DNA from: Streptomyces jeddahensis
GTDB taxonomy: Bacteria; Actinomycetota; Actinomycetes; Streptomycetales; Streptomycetaceae
Length of the DNA stretch: 64,000 nucleotides
Direction of reading: 5' to 3'
Assembly: GCF_001642995.1 (NCBI RefSeq)
Contig: NZ_LOHS01000102.1
Location: 1 to 64,000 of the forward strand
Shown: positions 17,950 through 24,653 of the stretch, one piece after another
Numbering within the stretch: position 1 is the stretch's first letter
How the letters are laid out: each line of letters starts with the position of its first letter
Position numbers and translations under genes: made by a program
Notes under the pieces: model-generated
Told to the model about the DNA's origin: nothing
The model's database searches: none
What the model saw: only the letters and a program-made list of their open reading frames with translations

Positions 17950-18702
17950 TTACTGGGGCGGGGTGGTCCGGACGCCGTGGGCGCGGGTGATCAGGTACTG
18001 CAGCGGGGCGTCGGCGTACGGGCCGCTGTGGGCGACGAGCCGGCCCGCGTGCCTGCCGAGGTCCTCGGCGCTGAACCAACCGGGGTTGTCCGCGCCGATC
18101 GCGGCCCGCGGGCGGGTACGGATGGGGCCGATGATGAGCTCGTACACACGCGGGCCCCTACCGCCCAGTTCCGCCTCCAGTGAGCGCACCAGCGACTTCT
18201 TCGCCGCGTTCGTGGCTCCCACGAGGGCAGCGAACGGATAAGGGATGTCCGCGCTGAAACCGCTCAGATGCACCAGCGCCCCGTCTGGGGACAGCAGGGG
18301 GGTGAGCGCGCGCAGCGCGTGGAAATGGCTCGTCAGGTTCGACGCGATCATTTCCTCCCACTCACGGTCGGAGATGTCGAGGATGCCGGTGCGCTCCGGG
18401 CTGCCCCAGTCGCCGATCGAGACGACGGCGCCGTCCAGCGCGCCGTAGGGCGACAACTGTGCGCGCACCTTCTCGCTGTCGGCGTCGCCGACGTTGACCG
18501 TCCGGGTGATCAGGGTGCCGGGCCCGGCTTCCTTGACGTGGTCGGCGAGGCCGGCCAGTCGTTCCTCGCTGCGGCCGGTGGCCACGACGGTGGCTCCCTG
18601 GCGAAGCAGCGCGAGGGTCATCCCCTCGCCGATGCCACCGGTCGCGCCCGCCACCAGAACGGTCCGCCCGGACAGCAGCCGGTCCTCCTGTATCTCGCTC
18701 AT
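17950..18702 (-). CDS. Short-chain dehydrogenase-like protein lacking the catalytic Tyr
   Basis: The 250-residue Rossmann protein has the NAD(P) loop GATGGIGEG and an active-site Ser strand (LVHLSGFSAD). The YxxxK motif is replaced by LVGATNAAKKSL, where Lys is present but no Tyr is at the expected position. It may therefore be a non-canonical reductase or a binding protein. GAGGAG precedes ATG 18702. It is second in the TetR-controlled operon, 90 bp after the YcaC-like gene. Confidence 0.8.
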   Translation of the reverse strand: MSEIQEDRLLSGRTVLVAGATGGIGEGMTLALLRQGATVVATGRSEERLAGLADHVKEAGPGTLITRTVNVGDADSEKVRAQLSPYGALDGAVVSIGDWGSPERTGILDISDREWEEMIASNLTSHFHALRALTPLLSPDGALVHLSGFSADIPYPFAALVGATNAAKKSLVRSLEAELGGRGPRVYELIIGPIRTRPRAAIGADNPGWFSAEDLGRHAGRLVAHSGPYADAPLQYLITRAHGVRTTPPQ

Positions 18703-18792
18703 GGGCGATCTCCTCTCTGCGTGGCGGGCCGCGACCCGCTATGGGATGGGTGTGATGACTGGCCGGTACTCGCCGTGCTCGCGTCGACAGCC

Positions 18793-19431
18793 TCAGGCGG
18801 CGGCGCGCTTGCCCAGTTCGACGGCGTTGCCGAAGGAGCGGGCGCTCATGGCCATGGCCGGCACGTTCTCCTGCATCAGGCGCATGCGGTGCGGGGCGTC
18901 GTGGAACTTGGGGTCGAGCTGGAACTCGGCGGCCAGGGAGAACCAGGTCACCGGGACCGCACCGGCCTGGACCATGCGCTGCACCGCCGCGTTGTGGGCC
19001 TCGAGCGAGGGGCTGGCGGAGGCGTCGACCGCCACGTGCACGCGGTAGCCCTCACGCAGCCCGCCCAGCACCGTCTGCAGCACGCACCCGTCGGTGGCGA
19101 TGCCGCCGATCACCAGGTTCTGCCGGCCCTCCGCCCGGACCGCCTGGGCGAACGACTCGTCCAGGAAGGAGTTGAAGTCGACGGCGCGCTCGATAACCGG
19201 CTGGTCACCGAGAGCCTCCAGCAGCTCCGGGTACAGCGGGCCGGACGGCTTGCTGGACTGGCCGTTGGTCACCACCAGGCCGCTTCCGTACCACTTCGCG
19301 GTCTTCGCCAGGCCCACGACGTTGTTGATGTGCTCCGCGAGGTCGTGGGAGCGCAGCAGGTTCGCGAAACCGACGGCGTAGTCGACGAGGACGACGGTGG
19401 TGTTGGCCGGGGTGAGGGGCTCAGGTGCCAT
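18793..19431 (-). CDS. YcaC-like isochorismatase-family hydrolase
   Basis: The 212-residue protein fits the cysteine-hydrolase fold. VVLVDYAVGF holds the catalytic Asp near residue 17, and NLVIGGIATDGCVLQTVL has the nucleophile Cys. PVIERAVDFNSF has Arg where classical isochorismatases have Lys, as in YcaC-type members. The distal AAEFQLDPKF also matches YcaC-like proteins, whose substrates are unknown. GAAGG precedes ATG 19431. It is the first gene of the leftward operon and faces the TetR gene across three operator-like repeats. Confidence 0.85.
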   Translation of the reverse strand: MAPEPLTPANTTVVLVDYAVGFANLLRSHDLAEHINNVVGLAKTAKWYGSGLVVTNGQSSKPSGPLYPELLEALGDQPVIERAVDFNSFLDESFAQAVRAEGRQNLVIGGIATDGCVLQTVLGGLREGYRVHVAVDASASPSLEAHNAAVQRMVQAGAVPVTWFSLAAEFQLDPKFHDAPHRMRLMQENVPAMAMSARSFGNAVELGKRAAA

Positions 19432-19508
19432 GACTGGCCTTCTTTCTCTTGTGGTGAACGGCAGCGACGGTTCGGCCGCCGAGCAGACCGAGCGAGCCGA
19501 CTCGTTGG

Positions 19509-19522
19509 TGACCGCTTGGTCA
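19509..19522. promoter_or_regulatory. TetR-type operator A, TGACC-N4-GGTCA
   Basis: TGACCGCTTGGTCA is an inverted repeat with a 4-bp spacer, 78 bp upstream of the first gene of the leftward operon. The same architecture recurs at 19552-19565 and 19641-19654. Confidence 0.65.
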
Positions 19523-19551
19523 TTAGTGAAGGTAGTCCCTCGGGCTTCTAA

Positions 19552-19565
19552 TGTCCAGGCGGTCA
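19552..19565. promoter_or_regulatory. TetR-type operator B, one mismatch
   Basis: TGTCCAGGCGGTCA has the same spacing as operators A and C with one mismatch in the left arm. Its position is 43 bp, about four helical turns, from A. Confidence 0.5.
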
Positions 19566-19640
19566 CTTAAATAAGTTCGCCGGCTCGGAGTAAATGGGAA
19601 TCAATCGGTGCAAACAGTAAGAAATTGTTCGCACGTCTAA

Positions 19641-19654
19641 TGACCGGTGGGTCA
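19641..19654. promoter_or_regulatory. TetR-type operator C, TGACC-N4-GGTCA
   Basis: TGACCGGTGGGTCA lies in the -35 region of the TetR promoter. Repressor binding here would block transcription of the regulator's own gene. Confidence 0.7.
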
Positions 19655-19673
19655 TCATGTTAGTAACCTTGTG

Positions 19674-19686
19674 TATACTTACGGGA
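19674..19686 (+). promoter_or_regulatory. Leaderless promoter of the TetR gene
   Basis: TATACT at 19674-19679 occupies exactly -12 to -7 if transcription starts at the A of ATG 19686. No Shine-Dalgarno is present, so a leaderless mRNA is predicted. Confidence 0.6.
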
Positions 19687-20291
19687 TGGACACGTCACCC
19701 ACGAACCTCGCCGACCAGGACGCCGCTCCGGCCAAGAAGCGCAGGCGGGACCCGGAAGCAAGCAGGGCCGCGATCCTCGAAGCCGCCCGGGCCGCCTTCG
19801 CCGAGCGCGGCTACGCCAAGACGACCGTCCGCGACGTCGCGCGCCGGGCCGGAGTGACCCACGGCCTGGTCCTGCGGCACTTCACATCCAAGGAACAGTT
19901 GTTCCTCGCCGCGGTCCCCAGCCCCCGCACCCTCATGGCGGAAGTGGCCGGCGACACCAAGACCTTGCCGACGCGCATCGCCCGGTCCTACGTCCGGCGC
20001 ATGGCCGAGAGCGGAGGCAGCGACCCCTTCGTGGCCATGTTGCGTGCGGTGGCCTCTGAGGAGGAGACCGCCAAACGGTTGTTCACCGCGATGCAGCAGG
20101 ACAGCCTGGAGATGTACCGGCAGGTGATTCCCGGCCCCGAACTGGAGGAGCGTGTGGCGTCTGTGGGCGCCTATCTCATCGGGGTGACGTTCTCCCGGTA
20201 CGTCTTCAGGAGCGGACCGCTGGCCGAGATGTCGGACGAACAGCTCGTGCGGCACCTCATCCCCAACCTGCGCAGCATTCTGCTGGACTGA
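19686..20291 (+). CDS. TetR/AcrR-family repressor of the EAR operon
   Basis: The 201-residue protein has a typical TetR N-terminal domain at residues ~22-68 (RAAILEAARAAFAERGYAKT, then VRDVARRAGVTHGLVLRHF). The helical ligand-binding C terminus is diverged (YVRRMAESGGSDPFVAML, YLIGVTFSRYVF). It is divergent from the six-gene operon starting at 19431. Three TGACC-N4-GGTCA repeats between them make a repressor of both transcripts the natural reading. A hydrophobic or aromatic inducer is probable but unproven. Confidence 0.9.
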   Translation: MDTSPTNLADQDAAPAKKRRRDPEASRAAILEAARAAFAERGYAKTTVRDVARRAGVTHGLVLRHFTSKEQLFLAAVPSPRTLMAEVAGDTKTLPTRIARSYVRRMAESGGSDPFVAMLRAVASEEETAKRLFTAMQQDSLEMYRQVIPGPELEERVASVGAYLIGVTFSRYVFRSGPLAEMSDEQLVRHLIPNLRSILLD

Positions 20292-20409
20292 TGATGGGCT
20301 ACCGCCTGAGCACCTTCGCCGCCAGAGCGTCTTCGGTGTCCGGCTCCGGTCGGCCCTTGCTGCCCTGTCGCCTCGGCGAGGGGAGATCGAAGGGCCGTCG
20401 ACGTTGCGG

Positions 20410-20865
20410 TCAGTGGTCCTCGAGTGGGTTGGCCACCAGCGCGTCCCAGTCGAGACCGGTGAGTTCCTCGCCGGGCGGGATCAGGTCGTAGGTCTCGAAA
20501 AGCCAGTCCTCCACCGGGTGCAGGTCCAGTTCGAACAGCACCCGCATGCCGCAGCGCTCCAGGCGCAGGCGCAGCATCGGCCGCCCTTTGCTGATCCTCG
20601 GCCAGATCCGCACGTCTCCGGTCCCCGTCGGCGCCAGCAGGCCGTCGTGGAGAAGGTCACGGCCGATCTTCCAGGTGACGGGAGGCCCGATTTTCGGGCG
20701 GAAGGTGACCGAGACGATAAGAGGATCATTGGGATCGAAATGGAACTCGGCTGGGAGCGGGATCCGTTGGGAGTCCCAAACGATCCGGAAGATCTGCAGT
20801 GACAGAGGGGCCACCCCATTCGGATTCGGCCCGGGGGGCCAGGGACCAGGCAGGTTCTCCATCAT
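20410..20865 (-). CDS. SsgA-like sporulation/cell division protein (SALP)
   Basis: The 151-residue protein has the SsgA-family core: IPLPAEFHFDPNDPLIVSVTF, then VTWKIGRDLLHDGLLAPTGTGDVRIWP, then a C-terminal DWLFETYDLIPPGEE. SALPs are confined to sporulating actinobacteria and guide septum placement, peptidoglycan maintenance or spore-wall steps. ATG 20865 gives the usual family length. An upstream in-frame ATG at 21009 has a better RBS (CGGAG) and would add 48 residues that do not resemble the family. The N-terminal MMENLPGPWPPGPNPNG is unusual. Confidence 0.8.
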   Translation of the reverse strand: MMENLPGPWPPGPNPNGVAPLSLQIFRIVWDSQRIPLPAEFHFDPNDPLIVSVTFRPKIGPPVTWKIGRDLLHDGLLAPTGTGDVRIWPRISKGRPMLRLRLERCGMRVLFELDLHPVEDWLFETYDLIPPGEELTGLDWDALVANPLEDH

Positions 20866-21284
20866 GAGTTCGACTCTCTGGTGCGATTTCTTGTACGGGG
20901 CCCGTACGCGGTCGCGTGGAGGGGCAGGGCACGGCTGGCCCTGGCCATAAGTGCGGACGTATATGGAGATATCTGCACGATTGTCCATGCTGATTCGGAC
21001 GTAGGGCATGGCTGGCTCCGGTTACATCGGTGTGTGACCGACCAGCGCCCGCACATCGGGTGGTCGGCACGCCTGAGTTTCCGGTGCCCGAGGCCGCGAG
21101 ACATCTGTCAAATGACAGCGGTCGGCGTCACAGGTGGGCGGGAATGGCTGCTGAGAGGCGGTACGGGAGACTCCGGCCGCACGGGCCACTCAGGCGCTCG
21201 TCACCCTGCCCCGCGTGTGCCACTCCTCATCAAGAAGCCCCCGTCCGTCCCTTGCCTGCGCGCCGGTCCGCGCTTGCCTTTGCC

Positions 21285-21319
21285 GCTACTCACACGTGTC
21301 GTTACCACGTGTGAGTAGC
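21285..21319. terminator. 14-bp perfect hairpin, possible terminator
   Basis: GCTACTCACACGTG (21285-21298) is exactly complementary to CACGTGTGAGTAGC (21306-21319) over a 7-nt loop. It lies ~100 bp past the marR stop and may end that transcript. The less GC-rich stem is unusual for Streptomyces. Confidence 0.5.
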
Positions 21320-21421
21320 TGTGTCAGCGCTTTTTCGAGACGCCTCTCGCCGCATCGGCGCGGTCGCGGTTTCGCATGCGCACGACTCTGTCAATCAGGA
21401 AGCGCCAAGGGCGCCCCGACT

Positions 21422-21898
21422 CTACTGCCGCGCGGACTGGGCGGTGTGTCCGTCCGCCGGGGTGGCGGAAGCAAGCAGGGCCGCCAGCGTGCCGCGCTGG
21501 GTGTCGCCGAGCGGGGCGAGGAAGAAGGCGCGCACCGCCTCTGCGTGGACGTGGAGCGCACGGCGGGCGGCCTCGGCTCCCGCGGGAGTGAGGCGGATGG
21601 TCATGTACCGCCCGCTGCCCGCACTTTCCCGGCTGAGTAGTGCGCGTTTGTCCATGCGGCTGAGCTGGTGGGAGAGCCGGGAGGCTGTCCAGGAGAGCGA
21701 ATCGCCCAGAGTCTGCTGCCCGAGACTGTGCCCGGGGGCTTCCCAGAGCCGCACGAGGATCTCGAACTCGGGTACGGACAGGCCGCTTTGCTCGGTCAGG
21801 GCGCGCGCGACAGAGGCGGTGACATGCTCGCTCCAGGCCAGGAAACCGCGCCAGAGGTCGCGCTCGTGCGGGCTGAGGCAGCTGTCGGGGTGGCCCAT
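21422..21898 (-). CDS. MarR-family regulator
   Basis: The 158-residue protein has the MarR winged-helix domain: ALTEQSGLSVPEFEILVRLW, HSLGQQTLGDSLSWTASRLS as recognition region, and a wing GSGRYMTIRLTPAG. It is divergent from a YhgE-like membrane protein gene. Between them are two TTGAC-GT-GTCAA repeats 35 bp apart, the size and symmetry expected for a MarR dimer site. Repression of both genes, relieved by a small phenolic or other ligand, is the likely mode. Confidence 0.88.
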   Translation of the reverse strand: MGHPDSCLSPHERDLWRGFLAWSEHVTASVARALTEQSGLSVPEFEILVRLWEAPGHSLGQQTLGDSLSWTASRLSHQLSRMDKRALLSRESAGSGRYMTIRLTPAGAEAARRALHVHAEAVRAFFLAPLGDTQRGTLAALLASATPADGHTAQSARQ

Positions 21899-21921
21899 GG
21901 CACCACTGTCTCCTATGCGAC

Positions 21922-21933
21922 TTGACGTGTCAA
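21922..21933. promoter_or_regulatory. MarR operator 1, TTGACGTGTCAA
   Basis: TTGAC and GTCAA arms flank GT. The surrounding GCGACTTGACGT is repeated at operator 2. It lies 24 bp from the marR start. Confidence 0.65.
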
Positions 21934-21956
21934 ATCGGTGCGCTTACGGTAGCGAC

Positions 21957-21968
21957 TTGACGTATCAA
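21957..21968. promoter_or_regulatory. MarR operator 2, TTGACGTATCAA
   Basis: This is the same motif with one arm mismatch, 35 bp from operator 1 and 49 bp before the membrane protein start. Confidence 0.6.
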
Positions 21969-22016
21969 CTCAGGGTCTCGGCGCATCGGGGCCTTCTCGA
22001 TCAGCAGGAGACAGAC

Positions 22017-22985
22017 ATGTCTGGATCCCCGGGCCGTCCCACGGGCAAGAGCTTCGCCGCAGTCCTGTGGTTCCCCGTCTTCTTCGCCGCCGCCTTCGCC
22101 GTCATGTTCCTCGGGGCCTTCGCCAGCCCCGCTCCGCATGACATGAAACTCGGCGTGACCGGCACAGGCGCCCAGGTCACGGCGGTCGAGAAGGCCGTAC
22201 GACAGGTGGCCGGAAACGGTGTCGAGATCCGGCGGCTGCCCGACCGGCAGGAAGCCGAGCACCTGGTCCGCCAGGGCGAGCTCGCCGGCGCCTACGTCGC
22301 GGGAGACCCGCAGGACCCCGAACTGCTCCTCGCCTCGGCCTCCAGCGCAATCCGGGCCGACTACCTGAAGGAGGTCATCGGCCGGGAAGCCGCCCAGCAG
22401 GTCAGCGGCGCCCCGGCAACGAGCGTGGACCTGGTACCCGCAGCGAGAGGCGACGTCAGCGGAGTCGGTCTGTTCTTCTACGCCATGCCGCTGCTGCTGG
22501 TCGGAATGATCACGTCCATCGTGCTGCTCCAGGCGGTCACGTGGACAGCCGGCAAGAAGGCCGCAGCGATCGCCGCCACAGGCGCGTTCGCGTCGGTATC
22601 CGTCTACGCGGTGGCGGTATCGATGGACGTCGTGCCCGCCAAGCCCGTCCTGATCGTCCACGCCTTCCTGCTGACTCAGGCGATCGGCTGGCTGACCACG
22701 GCAGTCGCCCTGCTGGCCAAGCACCACTTCATGCCGGTGGCCATGACCTTCGTGCTCATCCTCGGCATCCCCACGGCGGGCGGCAGTGTGCCGCCGGACA
22801 TGCTCCCGGCCGCCCTGGGGGCGCTGCACCAGATGCTGCCCTTCGGCCAGTTCATCGACCTGGTGCGGTCATCCGCGTATTTCGGCGGACACGACACCGT
22901 CCGGCCGTTGATCACCCTGCTGGGCTGGATCGCCGCAGCGGCCACCTTGTTCACCTTCGCCGCGCGCCGGCGTGCGTCAACTTAA
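22017..22985 (+). CDS. YhgE/Pip-like ABC-2-type membrane protein
   Basis: The 322-residue membrane protein has an N-terminal transmembrane helix (AAVLWFPVFFAAAFAVMFLG). An extracytoplasmic domain of ~140 residues follows, then about five or six C-terminal helices such as LFFYAMPLLLVGMITSIVLL, and a short basic tail. This layout fits the YhgE/Pip and ABC-2 permease group. Members act in export or envelope processes, often under MarR or TetR control. AGGAG precedes ATG 22017. No ATPase partner is next to it. Confidence 0.7.
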   Translation: MSGSPGRPTGKSFAAVLWFPVFFAAAFAVMFLGAFASPAPHDMKLGVTGTGAQVTAVEKAVRQVAGNGVEIRRLPDRQEAEHLVRQGELAGAYVAGDPQDPELLLASASSAIRADYLKEVIGREAAQQVSGAPATSVDLVPAARGDVSGVGLFFYAMPLLLVGMITSIVLLQAVTWTAGKKAAAIAATGAFASVSVYAVAVSMDVVPAKPVLIVHAFLLTQAIGWLTTAVALLAKHHFMPVAMTFVLILGIPTAGGSVPPDMLPAALGALHQMLPFGQFIDLVRSSAYFGGHDTVRPLITLLGWIAAAATLFTFAARRRAST

Positions 22986-22989
22986 CGGT

Positions 22990-23300
22990 TGATCTTCGTT
23001 GTCGAGGTGGGTCACGTGGAGACAGGGGTGACCCGGCCTTCGAAGGCGATCTGCAAGGCGTTCAGCGGCGCCGTCCAGCGGATGGTCCAGCCGCGGCTGC
23101 CCTTTGCCAGTCGGGTCGAGGTGCATCGGCGTCATGTAGACGCACTTGAGCGCCACGGTCTCGTTCGGAAAGCGGCCTCGGGCGCGGACGGCTTTGCGGA
23201 TACGGGCGTTGACGCGATCGCGTACGCGCTGCAGATCACCCTGCGGATCTCGACGTCGAAGGAGAGGAAGGGCACCAACTCGGCCCATAGGCGGTGCAGA
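22990..23300 (-). pseudogene. C-terminal relic of an IS256-family transposase
   Basis: On the minus strand VNARIRKAVRARGRFPNE and ALKCVYMTPMHLDPTGKG match the conserved C-terminal end of IS256-type transposases. After KG the frame shifts, and WTIRWTAPLNALQIAFEGR continues in another frame to the usual end. Only ~100 codons remain. It separates the MarR block from the GntR block and marks a past insertion. Confidence 0.75.
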
Positions 23301-23482
23301 CGGGCTTGAGGACTTTGGCGACCTTGTCCTCTTCCTGCCGCGCCACATACCGAAAGCTGGGTCTCTCTCTCTGAGTGTCATGCCCAGCTCCCACTACCCC
23401 CTCTGTGATGGACAGTCACGCTGATACATGCTTCACATGTCTTAAGAGTTTCTGTGACATATTTGCACCAAGGAGGCGTGCA

Positions 23483-24118
23483 GTGTCGCTCACAGATGGC
23501 GTGTATGAACGGCTCAAAGACCAGATCTTGCGGGTGGAGAGGCCACCTGGCGTGGTGATGTACGAGGCGGATCTTGCGGCGGAGTTCGGCGTCAGCAAGA
23601 CGCCGGTGCGCGAAGCGCTCCGCCTCCTCGCCTACACCGGTTGGGTGATCGTTCTGCCCCGCAAGGGCTACCTCGTGCGTCCCGTGGAGCTGAGCGATGT
23701 GCGGGACATTTTCGCGATCCGCCGCATGTTCGAGCCTGCGCTGGCCGCCGAGGCAGCCAAGGTCGCCACACCCGAACAGCTCGACCGACTCGAGCGCCTG
23801 GTCTCCCAGCAGGTGGACGCAGGTACAGATCTGGAGGCGGCGCTGGGCGCAGCACGCCTGTTCCATCTCGCCCTCGCCGACGTCACCGGAAGCGCACGTA
23901 CCCGAAGGATCCTGGAAGACCTCATCGACGAGGTACGCCGACTGCACTACCTGCTCCCCAACGTCGAGGACCACATCACCTCCGAGGAGGAGCTTGAAGC
24001 GCACCGGCACGTCATCGATGCCCTACGCGCCCGCGACTGCGAGGCTGTCCAAGAACTCATGCACTCGCATCTCAGCGAAGTCGCGCGGACGTTGGTCAAC
24101 GGCTTCGCGGGGGTCTAA
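23483..24118 (+). CDS. GntR-family regulator (FadR/VanR-like)
   Basis: The 211-residue protein has an N-terminal winged helix (YERLKDQILRVERPPG, LAAEFGVSKTPVREALRLL) and a helical FCD effector domain (DIFAIRRMFEPALAAEAA, ARLFHLALADVTGSART, and HRHVIDALRARD with metal-binding His). GTG 23483 follows AAGGAGG. It is convergent with the monooxygenase/peptide-importer operon that ends at 24649, making that operon its most likely target. The acid ligand is unknown. Confidence 0.88.
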   Translation: MSLTDGVYERLKDQILRVERPPGVVMYEADLAAEFGVSKTPVREALRLLAYTGWVIVLPRKGYLVRPVELSDVRDIFAIRRMFEPALAAEAAKVATPEQLDRLERLVSQQVDAGTDLEAALGAARLFHLALADVTGSARTRRILEDLIDEVRRLHYLLPNVEDHITSEEELEAHRHVIDALRARDCEAVQELMHSHLSEVARTLVNGFAGV

Positions 24119-24633
24119 AGGGGACGCCCCCCGTGGTGGTGCGGTCGTCCGGAGTGCCGTCTGGGTCTCGCCTTCCTGCCGCTCCAGCTTGGGGCTGACG
24201 CGCCTTTGGCCGTGCTGGCGTGAACAGGTGCAGGTGAGCCAGGCCCCCGCGGCGGAAGGCAGGACCGATGGTTTCCGTGAGCTGGGCGAAGGAACGGGGA
24301 GGCCCGCAGCGAGGATCCGGCAGGGCCGGGGCCACAGGTCCGCGCCATGTCCGCAGGCCGGCTCCACACGGACGGACAACCACGACAGTGCGCGCGGGCA
24401 CCGCCACGCTGTTCGCCGCTCGGGCGCACGAGGAGAACAGGTTGTCGAACCGGACCGCAGCTCCCTCCAGCGGCCGGCGCAGGCGGAAACGGCCGGACAG
24501 TCACCACCACCTGCTGCCCATCCACCTACCGCCAGGCTCAGCCCGAAGTCAACACATCACCGCTAGGACGGGCTGAGCCGATCTCGCATGCAGGAACTCG
24601 CCCGGAGGGGTTGAGCAACATCGTCTGTGTGAT
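24119..24633. other. 515-bp stretch with no recognisable gene
   Basis: Frames on both strands are open because of high GC, but none has a credible start with RBS or recognisable motifs. It separates two convergent transcripts and may hold decayed DNA. Confidence 0.5.
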
Positions 24634-24653
24634 CCTGACCGGCGGCGGTCAGG
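24634..24653 (-). terminator. Terminator overlapping the ABC ATPase stop
   Basis: CCTGACCG and CGGTCAGG form a perfect 8-bp stem with a 4-nt loop. The hairpin includes the ATPase stop codon, so it would end the leftward operon at once. Confidence 0.6.

Noticed and set aside
24119..24633. Possible transposase fragment on the minus strand
   Set aside because: The composition hints at decayed coding DNA, but no recognisable transposase motif could be aligned.
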